From assembly GCA_937952235.1 (NCBI GenBank), contig CALFZM010000250.1, positions 1 to 27,560 on the forward strand: a DNA stretch of 27,560 nucleotides, read 5' to 3'. This stretch comes from an uncultured Opitutia bacterium. Lineage in GTDB: Bacteria > Verrucomicrobiota > Verrucomicrobiia > Opitutales > Opitutaceae. Made by a program: the position numbers and the translations under genes. Below are positions 1-7,380 of the stretch, piece after piece. The notes beneath the pieces are model-generated. The model worked only from the letters and a program-made list of their open reading frames with translations, did not search any database and was not told where the DNA came from. How positions within the stretch are numbered: position 1 is the stretch's first letter; each line of letters opens with the position of its first letter.

Positions 1-554
1 TACATCTTTTCGGGCTTGGCATGTTCGATGAATGCGTCGGGCAGCACCAGCGGCGACGAGAACGGCCAGCCTTCCTCACGGGCTCGGCGCAGGTACTCGT
101 CCGCCACGGGCGATGGCCGCAGCCGGGCGGCGAGTTCGGCCCGCTGGCGGCCGATGTTTTCCGACGCGCCCCGGGCCTCGCGCGCCGTGCGCAGCGCGGA
201 GGACAGCTCGCTGAGTTCGCGCAGGGCGACCCAGTCCGGTGCGCCCAGTGCGCGCCATGCGTGCGCGGCCAGCGGAAGCTCCGTGTGGCGCAAGGCGGGC
301 AGCGCGGCCTGGAGAAGGTGGGCCCTCAACGTGGCGGCATCATGCACCACGCCTGCCTGCACGAGGCCCTCGAGTCCGAACGAGTGCGCGTAGCTCCCGG
401 TGGGAAAAAACGAATCGCCGGCCTGTAGGAGGCCGCACAGCCACGCGGCATCGGCCGCTTCGTGCGCGCGGAGGTCCTCGCGCGGAATCCGTTCCCGGCG
501 GACGGGGACGCCCGCGCTCCCGGGCTCAGTGCCGATGGCTGGGTCCGAGCTCAT
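1..554 (-). CDS. ureF: Urease accessory protein UreF (3' end cut by window edge)
   Basis: UreF works with UreG and UreD/H to load nickel and CO2 into apo-urease in the cytoplasm. I translated this frame from the minus strand: it starts at ATG 554 and stays open to base 1, giving 184 codons of a protein that is normally about 220-240 residues, so the C-terminus lies outside. The family hallmark near the N-terminus is clear: LLQAGDSFFPTGSYAHSFGL at about residues 39-58. The rest is helical and Ala/Leu/Arg-rich as expected. The start overlaps the end of ureE by 29 nt, which suggests translational coupling. The N-terminal 30 residues before the conserved part are poorly conserved in the family, so the exact start is less certain than the identity. 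ureG and ureD/H would be expected to follow beyond the left edge. Confidence 0.93.
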   Translation of the reverse strand, partial: MSSDPAIGTEPGSAGVPVRRERIPREDLRAHEAADAAWLCGLLQAGDSFFPTGSYAHSFGLEGLVQAGVVHDAATLRAHLLQAALPALRHTELPLAAHAWRALGAPDWVALRELSELSSALRTAREARGASENIGRQRAELAARLRPSPVADEYLRRAREEGWPFSSPLVLPDAFIEHAKPEKM

Positions 555-987
555 GGTTGGGCTGGGCGCCCCGGGCAAAGCGGCCCGGGCGGAAGATCGC
601 GGTCGTGGTGCGATACGGCACCTTCAGCCGATCAAGCAGCTGGCGGACGGCTGGTTCGTCGGGTGCGAGCAGGCGGGTCGGTTCCGCGGCGAGTTCGAGG
701 TGCAGGTTGCCGATCGCCCAGCCGATGCCGGCAGCGGCGGACGGCTGGATTTCGAGGGAGATCTCCACCACGGGCTCCTCGTGTTGATGGATCACATACC
801 GCGCCGCGGCCGTCTGCCATGCGGTGTCGCCGTGCCGGAGCGGTCTCTCCAGTTCGAAGCCGAATTCCATGCCGTCCTCGGCGCAGCCCCGCCACAGGCG
901 TTTCGCCAGGGTGATCCGATCCGCACGCAGCGCGATCGACGGGAGGGTTCCGTCGCTGGAAGTCAGGGCGGCGTGGACGAGTTGCAC
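526..987 (-). CDS. ureE: Urease accessory protein UreE (nickel chaperone)
   Basis: UreE is the dimeric nickel metallochaperone that delivers Ni2+ to the UreF-UreG-UreD/urease complex. The 153-residue product has the typical layout: an N-terminal strand-rich part with LAKRLWRGCAEDGMEFGFEL (about residues 28-47), a middle part ending in GWAIGNLH, whose His matches the conserved dimer-interface Ni ligand, and a C-terminal LKVPYRTTTAIFRPGRFA segment. The tail ends in HRH, a much reduced form of the His-rich tail of some UreE proteins. The start is GTG at 987; no ATG is available in frame nearby and the N-terminus then aligns with the usual M-x-L start. It lies 34 nt after ureC and overlaps ureF, in an operon. 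Confidence 0.9.
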   Translation of the reverse strand: MQLVHAALTSSDGTLPSIALRADRITLAKRLWRGCAEDGMEFGFELERPLRHGDTAWQTAAARYVIHQHEEPVVEISLEIQPSAAAGIGWAIGNLHLELAAEPTRLLAPDEPAVRQLLDRLKVPYRTTTAIFRPGRFARGAQPNHELGPSHRH

Positions 988-1021
988 GGCAACGCTTCGA
1001 GCGGAAACCCGGACGCGGTCG

Positions 1022-2788
1022 TCAGAAGAGAAAATATCGCTGGGCCATCGGCAGCACCTTCGCCGGCTCGCATGTCAGCACCCGGCCGTCGGCCTTGACC
1101 GTGTAGGTCTCGGGATCGACCTCGATCTTCGGCAGGGCGTCGTTGAGCACCATATCGCGCTTTCCGATGTGACGGCAGCTTCGCACCGGTTCGAGGCGCC
1201 GGGCGAGGCCCAGGTCGGCCAGGCTGCCCGTGCGCAGCGAGGCTTCGCTGACGAACGTCACGTTGGTGGAACGCAGGGCGCGGCCGGCGGCGCCGAACTG
1301 CGGCCGGTAGAACGTGGGCTGCGGCGTCGGGATCGAGGCGTTGGGGTCGCCCATGTTGGCCCACGCGATGAAGCCGCCCTTCAGCACCAGCTCCGGTTTC
1401 ACGCCGAAAAGCGCGGGCTTGAAGATCACGAGGTCGGCGAGTTTGCCGACCTCGATGGAGCCGACGATGTGCGCGATGCCGTGGGCGATGGCGGGGTTGA
1501 GGGTATATTTGGCGAGGTAGCGCAGCGCGCGGAAGTTGTCGGCCGCCGCATGCCCCGGCCCGCTGAGGGTGCCGAACTGGGACTTCATCTTGTGCGCCGT
1601 CTGCCAGGTGCGGAGGATGACTTCGCCGATGCGGCCCATCGCTTGGGAGTCGGAGGACGTCATGGAGATCGCCCCGAGGTCGTGCAGGCAGTCCTCGGCG
1701 GCGATCGTCTCAGGCCGGATGCGCGATTCCGCGAACGCGACGTCCTCCGGGATCTTCGCGTCGAGGTGATGGCAGACCATCAGCATGTCGAGGTGCTCGT
1801 CGATGGTGTTGACCGTGTACGGCCGGGTGGGGTTGGTCGACGAGGGCAGCACGTTGGGCTCGCCGCACACCCGGATGATGTCCGGGGCGTGCCCGCCGCC
1901 CGCGCCCTCGGAGTGAAACGTGTGGATGGTGCGCCCCTTGAAGGCCCGGATCGTGTCGTCGACGAAGCCCGATTCGTTGAGCGTGTCGGTGTGGATGGCG
2001 ACCTGGACGTCAAATTCGTCCGCCACCCCCAGGCACACGTCGATCGCGGCCGGCGTCGTGCCCCAGTCTTCGTGCAACTTGAGCCCGATCGCCCCGGCGA
2101 GGATCTGGTCGCGCAGCGGCTCCGGGGTGCCGCAGTTGCCCTTGCCGAGAAACCCGAGGTTCATCGGGTAGGCCTCGGCCGCCTCGAGCATGCGATGGAG
2201 GTTCCAGCGGCCGGGGGTGCACGTGGTGGCAAACGTCCCCGTCGCGGGCCCGGTGCCGCCCCCGAGCATCGTCGTGATGCCGGAGCTGATGGCTTCGTCG
2301 ATCTGCTGGGGGCAGATGAAGTGGATGTGGGTGTCGATCCCGCCTGCGGTCAGGATGCAGCCCTCGCCGGCGATAACCTCGGTGCCGGCGCCCACGATCA
2401 TGGGATTCTTCCGCTTCGTGACGGGATCGGGATACGCCGAACCCAGGCCGGATTGGATGCCGGGGTTGCCGGCGTGGCCGATGCCCACGATCACGCCGTG
2501 CTTGATCCCCACGTCGGCTTTGATGACGCCGAGCACGGGATCGAGGATCAGGGCATTGGTGATGACGAGGTCGAGCGATTCCGCATCGCGGGCGGTGGGC
2601 GACTGCCCCATGCCATCGCGGATGACCTTGCCGCCGCCGAACTTGATCTCGTTGCCGTAGCCTCCGCCCTCGGCGATCAGATCGCGCTCCACCTGGACGA
2701 GCAGGTCGGTGTCGGCGAGGCGGACGCGGTCGCCCACGGTGGGGCCGAACATTTCGGCGTACTGGCGCCGGGTGATTTTCAGCGGCAT
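1022..2788 (-). CDS. ureC: Urease alpha (catalytic) subunit UreC
   Basis: This is the nickel-containing catalytic subunit that hydrolyses urea to ammonia and carbamate. The start is ATG 2788 (MPLKITRRQYAEMFGPTVGD), giving 588 residues, about 20 more than the Klebsiella protein. All active-site residues are present, shifted by a constant +20: H154 and H156 (DTHIHF), carbamylated K237 and H239 (GLKLHEDWG), H266, H292 (TFHSEGAGGGH), flap C339-H340 (MVCHHLD) and D380 (TSSDSQAMGR). The extra residues are N-terminal of the first ligand, mostly around residues 115-130 (AYPDPVTKRKNP), plus a few near residue 40. The C-terminus PMAQRYFLF is canonical. Unlike most urease operons, ureC is separated from ureB by about 1 kb that includes an unknown gene and a palindromic repeat. 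It should be a functional enzyme. Confidence 0.98.
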   Translation of the reverse strand: MPLKITRRQYAEMFGPTVGDRVRLADTDLLVQVERDLIAEGGGYGNEIKFGGGKVIRDGMGQSPTARDAESLDLVITNALILDPVLGVIKADVGIKHGVIVGIGHAGNPGIQSGLGSAYPDPVTKRKNPMIVGAGTEVIAGEGCILTAGGIDTHIHFICPQQIDEAISSGITTMLGGGTGPATGTFATTCTPGRWNLHRMLEAAEAYPMNLGFLGKGNCGTPEPLRDQILAGAIGLKLHEDWGTTPAAIDVCLGVADEFDVQVAIHTDTLNESGFVDDTIRAFKGRTIHTFHSEGAGGGHAPDIIRVCGEPNVLPSSTNPTRPYTVNTIDEHLDMLMVCHHLDAKIPEDVAFAESRIRPETIAAEDCLHDLGAISMTSSDSQAMGRIGEVILRTWQTAHKMKSQFGTLSGPGHAAADNFRALRYLAKYTLNPAIAHGIAHIVGSIEVGKLADLVIFKPALFGVKPELVLKGGFIAWANMGDPNASIPTPQPTFYRPQFGAAGRALRSTNVTFVSEASLRTGSLADLGLARRLEPVRSCRHIGKRDMVLNDALPKIEVDPETYTVKADGRVLTCEPAKVLPMAQRYFLF

Positions 2789-2900
2789 GAGGGATACTTG
2801 TGGAGTCCCTCTTGAGCATGAAGCGGGCCGGATTGGCAACCCGCCGGAAGCCGGTCCGCCCGTCGCCCCGGCGTTACCGACGAAAACGGTCCCCGAAAAC

Positions 2901-2974
2901 GTGGAGCGGCCCGTCCTCAAGCCGCTGCGGACGGACGGGCCAAACGCCAGCCGCCTGGGGACAGGCGGCTCCAC
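2901..2974 (-). repeat. Two-hairpin interspersed repeat, copy A
   Basis: This 74-bp element is bounded by GTGGAGC and GCTCCAC and contains two adjacent hairpins. One has a TCCT loop between arms of the GCGGC/GCCGC type; the other has a GGGA loop between AGCCGCCTG and CAGGCGGCT. Read on the minus strand it matches copy C (18711-18784) over the same 74-bp length with 11 mismatches by my hand count. It sits between the 142-residue unknown gene and ureC, both on the minus strand, so it is the only copy inside a co-directional gene pair. Confidence 0.85.
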
Positions 2975-2992
2975 CGGGCCGAATCGTTGGGT

Positions 2993-3421
2993 TCAGGCCT
3001 CCGGCCAGCGAAAGGTCGCGATGCGTACCTCGTCCGGCGTGGAGTCGAACTTCCGCAGGCGCACGAAGATCTCGATGCTGGCGGGACGGCCGGCGGTGAC
3101 GTAGACGCGGAACTCGATCCGGCGCGGATCGCCGACCTTGGGCGCGACCGGGTTGGACCATACGAAGGTGCGGCGCCCCTCCTCGGCGATCGCCCGGGCC
3201 TGCAGCCGGATGGCGTTCGGGTGAAAGACGGCGCCAGCCGTGTGGGAAGAGGCGATGCGCACGCACCAGGCGCCGGAGCTCCGGTGGGTTTCCTTGTAAG
3301 CCACGAAGGCGTAGTCGGCGTTTTGGACGCCATCGTGGGCGTCCACGTAGGCCAGCGTTTCCCGCGCGAACGTCGCGTCCGGGGCGGGAGCGGCGAGCAG
3401 TTGAGGGTGCGGCGCATTCAT
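2993..3421 (-). CDS. Conserved-looking protein of unknown function in the urease cluster, 142 aa
   Basis: I do not recognise a family for this 142-residue protein. It starts at ATG 3421 (MNAPHPQLLAAPAPDATF) and ends 18 bases before the repeat upstream of ureC. It has no signal peptide and no membrane segment, so it is probably cytoplasmic. The second half looks strand-rich (about residues 84-136), with alternating hydrophobic and charged positions such as IEFRVYVTAG and IEIFVRLRKF, suggesting a small beta-sandwich or ferredoxin-like fold. A good sigma70-like promoter lies directly upstream, so it may start its own transcript that continues into ureC. Its place between ureB and ureC suggests a link to urease assembly or expression, but nothing in the sequence proves that. 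High third-position GC supports it being real. Confidence 0.72.
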   Translation of the reverse strand: MNAPHPQLLAAPAPDATFARETLAYVDAHDGVQNADYAFVAYKETHRSSGAWCVRIASSHTAGAVFHPNAIRLQARAIAEEGRRTFVWSNPVAPKVGDPRRIEFRVYVTAGRPASIEIFVRLRKFDSTPDEVRIATFRWPEA

Positions 3422-3459
3422 GAGAAGAAAGAGACGGGGTGGTGCGGAGGTTCGTCCGA

Positions 3460-3488
3460 CTTATAGCCGCACGCGAAGTTCCCGTCCA
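3460..3488 (-). promoter_or_regulatory. Candidate sigma70-type promoter for the unknown gene and ureC
   Basis: On the minus strand a TGGACG box (3488-3483) is followed after 17 nt by TATAAG (3465-3460). That is 4 of 6 and 5 of 6 matches to the -35 and -10 consensus with ideal spacing. A transcript would start near 3453, giving a leader of about 32 nt before ATG 3421. In a region this GC-rich a TATAAG is conspicuous. It implies that ureC, ureE and ureF can be transcribed apart from ureAB. Confidence 0.5.
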
Positions 3489-3563
3489 TGGACCGGAGGG
3501 CGAAGCGACTTCTCCCTTCGGCCAATGGTGGGGAGGGAACCGCCGCGGTAGACTGGTCGCACG

Positions 3564-3791
3564 ATGAAAGCGACTGCCGTGCCCTCTCCCGCCTCCCTCC
3601 GGTCGGACGTCATCCGCCTGTCCCAGTCCGAGTTTCCCGCCCCGGCCCCCCTTCGCCTCGCCCGGGTCGAATCGCTCGATCCGGCGGCGGCGGACGCCGC
3701 GCCGGAGCAGGAGCGCCATGTGGGTGCCTGGCGCGCCTCGCTCGGGCACGCGTACCTGGAAGGGGCCGCGCAGGTGACGGACGGCCGGTGA
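3564..3791 (+). CDS. Possible small protein of unknown function, 75 aa, opposite strand to the ure operon
   Basis: This short frame fills the gap between ureB and the 142-residue unknown gene, on the strand opposite to both. It starts at ATG 3564 (MKATAVPSPASLRSDVIRL) and ends at TGA 3791. Codon third positions are overwhelmingly G or C, as in the real genes here, and the composition (SEFPAPAPLRLARVESLD) reads like a real polypeptide rather than the Arg/Pro/Ser-rich shadow frames. There is no recognised domain, signal peptide or membrane segment, and I see only a poor promoter before it. It could be a genuine small protein or chance. If it is not a gene, 3489-3819 is a gap of about 330 nt with no other content I can identify. 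Confidence 0.4.
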   Translation: MKATAVPSPASLRSDVIRLSQSEFPAPAPLRLARVESLDPAAADAAPEQERHVGAWRASLGHAYLEGAAQVTDGR

Positions 3792-3819
3792 CGCACCGCC
3801 GCCGGCTCACGGCGCGGCG

Positions 3820-4137
3820 TCAGGGTCGCTCGAGCGGCCCGTTGATCAACGCGTTGAGGCCGTACACCTCGCGGTTCCCGGCCAGCGCGACCAACTCGAC
3901 CCGTTTGGCGTCGCCGGCCTCGAACCGCACCGCGGTGCCCGCGGGAATATTGAGCCGGAAGCCCCGCGCGGCGGCGCGGTCGAAGCGCAGGGCAGTGTTC
4001 GTCTCGAAGAAGTGATAGTGGGACCCGACCTGGATCGGCCGGTCGCCGGTATTGGTCACGTCGAGCGTGAGCGTGGGAAGCCCGGCGTTGGCGTCGAGGG
4101 CCGGGGCTTCGGCGGGAATGAGTTCACCGGGCGTCAT
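3820..4137 (-). CDS. ureB: Urease beta subunit UreB
   Basis: UreB is the small structural subunit of the (UreABC)3 urease. From ATG 4137 the product is 105 residues and begins MTPGELIPAE, matching the usual M-x-PGE start. Family features are LDVTNTGDRPIQVGSHYHFFETN (about residues 26-48), containing the conserved QVGSHYHF, then RGFRLNIPAGTAVRFEAGD and the C-terminal VYGLNALINGPL. An in-frame GTG at 4161 overlaps the ureA stop codon (GTGA) and could be used through translational coupling, which would add eight residues (MSRQPHPP); I prefer the ATG because it matches the family start. ureB directly follows ureA. It is followed not by ureC but by about 1 kb of unrelated sequence. Confidence 0.96.
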   Translation of the reverse strand: MTPGELIPAEAPALDANAGLPTLTLDVTNTGDRPIQVGSHYHFFETNTALRFDRAAARGFRLNIPAGTAVRFEAGDAKRVELVALAGNREVYGLNALINGPLERP

Positions 4138-4157
4138 GGGAGGGTGGGGTTGGCGGC

Positions 4158-4460
4158 TCACCGGATCGGCTGATGCACGGTCACCAGCTTGGTGCCGTCG
4201 GGAAACGTCGCCTCGACCTGCACCTCGTGGATCATCTCGGGCACCCCGTCCATCACGTCGGCGACCTTGAGGATCGTCGTGCCAAAACTCATCAGCTCGG
4301 CGACCGACCGGCCGTCGCGGGCGCCCTCGATGATCTCGTACGTGATGATCGCGACCGCCTCGGGATAGTTGAGTTTCACCCCGCGGGCCTGCCGCCGCCG
4401 GGCGAGGTCGGCAGCGACGACGACGAGGAGTTTTTCGCGTTCGCGAGGCGTCAGGTGCAT
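4158..4460 (-). CDS. ureA: Urease gamma subunit UreA
   Basis: This is the 100-residue gamma subunit, exactly the family length. It begins MHLTPREREKLLVVVAADLA and carries the conserved GVKLNYPEAVAIITYEIIEGARDG core (about residues 27-50), then VMDGVPEMIHEVQVEATFPDGTKLVTVHQPI at the C-terminus. It assembles with UreB and UreC in the cytoplasm and contributes no catalytic residue. It lies 93 nt after urtE; that gap carries a GTAGCGAG-type inverted repeat. The gene's 3' end meets the start region of ureB, so the two are co-translated. Confidence 0.97.
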   Translation of the reverse strand: MHLTPREREKLLVVVAADLARRRQARGVKLNYPEAVAIITYEIIEGARDGRSVAELMSFGTTILKVADVMDGVPEMIHEVQVEATFPDGTKLVTVHQPIR

Positions 4461-4472
4461 GGGGCGGGAAGA

Positions 4473-4547
4473 AGTAGCGAGGAGTGAGTAGCGGGTAGCG
4501 AGTAGGCCGGTCGCGGTCGTGGTCGATAGAATGGGGCCCTCGCTACT
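4473..4547. repeat. AGTAGCGAG-type intergenic repeat and inverted repeat between urtE and ureA
   Basis: The 5' part is a run of degenerate direct repeats of the unit (A)GTAGCGAG/GTGAGTAGC between 4473 and 4504. The 10-bp AGTAGCGAGG at 4473-4482 is matched by its exact reverse complement CCTCGCTACT at 4538-4547, so the element can fold as one large stem-loop. It occupies most of the 93-nt urtE-ureA gap and may weaken or process the transcript there. There is no clear U-tract. Confidence 0.6.
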
Positions 4548-4553
4548 CTCTGT

Positions 4554-5354
4554 TCAAACCTGCAGGTGCTCTTTCACCACGTCGTCGGTCAACGCGCCGA
4601 TCGGACCGGAGATGACGACCACGCCGCGGTCCATCGCGTAGAAGCGGTCGGCGCATTCGCGGCAGAAATCCACGAACTGCTCGACCAGCAGGATCGCGAG
4701 CTTGCCTTCCTGCTTGAGGACTTTCACGGCGTGCTGGATCTCCTCGCTGTAGGAGTGGCCGAGGCCCTCGGTCTTGAGGCGCTTCAGCGTGTCGCCGATC
4801 TGCTCGATGATCGACGGCTGGATTCCTTCGGTCGGCTCGTCGAGGATCAGCAGCTTCGGGTTCGTGAGCAGGGCGCGGCCGATGGCGAGCTGCTGCTGCT
4901 GTCCGCCGGAGAGCACGCCGCCCTTGCGTGCGAGCATCTCCTTGAGCACGGGAAAGAGCGAAAAGACGCGCTCGAGCCCCGCGCGCGCGGCCGCGCCGCG
5001 GCGGCCGTGCACGACCAGGCCGACCTGCAGGTTTTCCTCGACGGTGAGGTGGGGGAAGATCTCGCGCCCCTGCGGCACGTAGCCCAGCCCGGCGCGCGCG
5101 CGGGCGTCCGGCGGCAGGCCGTCGATCCGCTCTCCGGCGAGCTGGATCGAGCCGGAGCGGATCGGGAGCACGCCGGTGATCGAGCGCAGCGTGGTGGTCT
5201 TGCCCACGCCGTTGCGCCCCATAAGCGCGACCACCTCGCCCGGATTTATCTCGAGGTCGACGCCACGAAGGATGCGCGAACCTCCGATGTAGGTTTCCAC
5301 GGACTTGAGTTCGAGCAGGGACGGCATGGGGGAGGAAAGGGCAGCGGCGGTCAT
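4554..5354 (-). CDS. urtE: Urea ABC transporter ATP-binding protein UrtE
   Basis: One of the two ATPases of the UrtABCDE high-affinity urea importer (branched-chain amino-acid/LivF-type). It has Walker A GRNGVGKTT (about residues 47-55), the Q-loop VPQGREIF, the signature LSGGQQQQLAIGR (148-160), Walker B KLLILDEP (167-174), and the UrtE-typical TEGIQPSIIEQIG. The H-loop position reads VEQ, as in LivF proteins. UrtE is usually about 230 residues; this protein is longer for two reasons. The ATG at 5354 adds an N-terminal stretch (ATG 5327, MPSLLELKS, is an equally good start), and there is an insertion of about 20 residues (194-213, containing GHSYSEEIQHAV) between the D-loop helix and the H-loop strand. 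It lies 34 nt downstream of urtD. Confidence 0.95.
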   Translation of the reverse strand: MTAAALSSPMPSLLELKSVETYIGGSRILRGVDLEINPGEVVALMGRNGVGKTTTLRSITGVLPIRSGSIQLAGERIDGLPPDARARAGLGYVPQGREIFPHLTVEENLQVGLVVHGRRGAAARAGLERVFSLFPVLKEMLARKGGVLSGGQQQQLAIGRALLTNPKLLILDEPTEGIQPSIIEQIGDTLKRLKTEGLGHSYSEEIQHAVKVLKQEGKLAILLVEQFVDFCRECADRFYAMDRGVVVISGPIGALTDDVVKEHLQV

Positions 5355-5388
5355 GCGGTTCGGGCGGCGCAGGGGTGGCGGGGAATCA

Positions 5389-6165
5389 TCACCGGGTCCC
5401 GTGTTTTCCCCGCCCCAGGTACACCTCGCGCACCTTGGTGTCGGACTGCACCTCGTCGAACTTCCCTTCGCACAGGACCGTGCCTTGGTGGAGGACGGTG
5501 ACGACGCCGTTGCGGGCGATCTGCTTCACGAACGCCATGTCGTGCTCGATCACGATCAGGCTGTGCCGGCCGGCGAGCGAGAGCAGGAGGTCGCCGGTGC
5601 GGTCGGTCTCGTCGTCGGTCATGCCCGCGGCCGGCTCGTCGACGAGCAGCACCTTCGGGTCCTGCGCCAGCAGCATGCCGATCTCGAGCCACTGCTTTTC
5701 CCCGTGGGCGAGCAACCCGGCCTTCCAGTGGCGCTTGGCGTCGAGCCGGACCGTGCGCAGGATGTCGTCGAGCCGGTCGCGATCGGTCGAGGAGAGGCGG
5801 TGGAACAACGACGCGAATACCCCGCGCGGCCCCTTGAGCGAGAGCACGAGGTTGTCCCACACGGAATGCTCGGTGTAGACGCTCGGCGTCTGGAATTTCC
5901 GGCCGATGCCGAGGCGGTTGATCTCGTATTCGTTCAGCAGTGTCAGGTCCTGGCTTGTCTGCGGGTCGGTGCCGAAATCGAGCTTGCCCGTGTCGGGCTT
6001 CGCCCGGCCGGTGATCAGGTCGAAGAACGTCGACTTGCCCGCGCCATTGGGGCCGATGACCGTCCGCAGCTCACCTTCGTACAGGTAGAAGTTGAGGTTC
6101 GTGATGGCCTTGAAGCCATCGTAGGTCTTCGAGACGTCCTCGACGGAAAGCAGCGGATGCGGCAT
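5389..6165 (-). CDS. urtD: Urea ABC transporter ATP-binding protein UrtD
   Basis: Second ATPase of the urea importer, of the LivG type, 258 residues from ATG 6165. Visible motifs are Walker A GPNGAGKST (38-46), the LivG/UrtD-type RKFQTPSVYTEHSVWDNL (89-106), the family-specific signature LAHGEKQWLEIGMLL (152-166, in place of LSGGQ), Walker B KVLLVDEPAAGM (171-182) and H-loop IVIEHDM with His 208. It is expected to pair with UrtE on the cytoplasmic face of UrtB-UrtC. It lies 64 nt after urtC and 34 nt before urtE, same strand. Confidence 0.96.
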   Translation of the reverse strand: MPHPLLSVEDVSKTYDGFKAITNLNFYLYEGELRTVIGPNGAGKSTFFDLITGRAKPDTGKLDFGTDPQTSQDLTLLNEYEINRLGIGRKFQTPSVYTEHSVWDNLVLSLKGPRGVFASLFHRLSSTDRDRLDDILRTVRLDAKRHWKAGLLAHGEKQWLEIGMLLAQDPKVLLVDEPAAGMTDDETDRTGDLLLSLAGRHSLIVIEHDMAFVKQIARNGVVTVLHQGTVLCEGKFDEVQSDTKVREVYLGRGKHGTR

Positions 6166-6229
6166 CGGGAAAAAGGGATGAAGGGGACAGGCGCCCGGGT
6201 TGCTTCCAATTTGAAGAGCGTGGACCGCG

Positions 6230-7378
6230 TCAGGTCTTGGCCGATGCGGGCTGGGTGTCCGACGCGGCCGCGGCCGGCTTCTCCGGGCTGCGGCGCACCT
6301 TGCCCCAGAGCGCTTTCAGGCGGGCCGGGATGCTCACAAGCCCGCCGGGGAGAAAGAGGACGACGAGCACGAACAACCCGCCGAGAATCACCAGCCAGAG
6401 GTCGGGGTAGGCTCGCGTTGCCCAGCTCTTCAGCGCGTTGATGCTCACGGCGCCGAGGATGGGGCCGAGCAGGGTGCCGCGACCGCCGACCGCGACCCAG
6501 ACCACGGCCTCCAGCGACTTGTCGGCCTGCATCTCGCCCGGGTTGATGATGCCCACCTGGGGCGTGTAGAGCGCGCCGCCCACGGCGGCGATGAGCGCGG
6601 CGACCACGAAGACGAAAAGCTTGAAATGCATCGTGGCATAGCCGCTGAACAACACGCGGTTCTCGCCGTCGCGGATCGCCTGCTGCACGAGTCCGAACTT
6701 CGTCCGGCTCAGCCAGCGGCAGAAGAGGAACGCCAGCACGACCGCGATCGCCGTGGCGATGTAGAGCCCGCGCATGGTGGCGGGTTCAGCGAGGCTGTGG
6801 CCGAGGATGAACTTGAAATCGGTGAACCCGTTGTTTCCGCCCATCAGCAGATTGTTGCGGAAAAACATGATCGATGCCGCATACGTGAGCGCCTGCGTGA
6901 GGATCGAGAAATACACGCCCTTGATGCGCGACCGGAACGCGAGGTAGCCGAACACATACGCCAGGAGTCCGGGCACCAGGAACACCATGACGACGGCGAA
7001 GGAAAAGCTGGAGAACGGCTCCCAGAAGGCCGGCAGGCGCTCCCACCCGAGGAACACGAGAAAGTCCGGGATCGGTTTCTTGTACTGCCCGAGCTCGCCG
7101 ATCATCCGCATCAGGTACATGCCGTGCATGTAGCCGCCGAGGGTGAAGAACAGGGCCTGGCCCAGCGAAAGCAGCCCGGTGTAACCCCAGAGCAGGTCGA
7201 CCGAGATCGCGAGCAGCGCGTAACAGAGGTACTTGCCCCAGAGGCCAAGCGTGAAATTGCTGATGGCGCCCTGCGCGTTGAGCACGGGCAGCACCACGAT
7301 GAGGATGACGGCGATGATCGCGACGACGGTCAGTTCGATGCGACTGCGCCGCGGGGAAGCTTGGGATGCGCCGGTCAT
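6230..7378 (-). CDS. urtC: Urea ABC transporter permease UrtC
   Basis: Inner-membrane permease of the urea importer (LivM-type), 382 residues from ATG 7378. It opens with a short charged stretch and a first membrane helix (IELTVVAIIAVILIVVLPVL), then the LivM-type motif LLWGYTGLLSLGQALFFTLG. Further hydrophobic segments run to about residue 350 (LVILGGLFVLVVLFLPGGLV). The conserved cytoplasmic coupling loop reads RTKFGLVQQAIRDGENRVLFSGY. The tail is hydrophilic and Ala/Pro-rich. The start lies 2 nt after the urtB stop, and a GAGGA close upstream, inside urtB, can serve as its ribosome-binding site, so the two permeases should be made in step. Confidence 0.96.
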   Translation of the reverse strand: MTGASQASPRRSRIELTVVAIIAVILIVVLPVLNAQGAISNFTLGLWGKYLCYALLAISVDLLWGYTGLLSLGQALFFTLGGYMHGMYLMRMIGELGQYKKPIPDFLVFLGWERLPAFWEPFSSFSFAVVMVFLVPGLLAYVFGYLAFRSRIKGVYFSILTQALTYAASIMFFRNNLLMGGNNGFTDFKFILGHSLAEPATMRGLYIATAIAVVLAFLFCRWLSRTKFGLVQQAIRDGENRVLFSGYATMHFKLFVFVVAALIAAVGGALYTPQVGIINPGEMQADKSLEAVVWVAVGGRGTLLGPILGAVSINALKSWATRAYPDLWLVILGGLFVLVVLFLPGGLVSIPARLKALWGKVRRSPEKPAAAASDTQPASAKT

Positions 7379-7380
7379 GA

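Noticed and set aside
824..2815. 663-codon open frame on the plus strand opposite ureC and ureE
   Set aside because: Its translation is Arg/Val/Asp/Gly-rich low-complexity sequence mirroring the highly conserved ureC codons on the other strand; GC-rich genes often leave such open antisense frames.
2874..3749. 291-codon minus-strand frame spanning the ureB-ureC gap
   Set aside because: It crosses the two-hairpin repeat and the 142-residue gene in another frame and is Arg/Pro/Gly-rich; the 142-residue frame has better codon use and a promoter.
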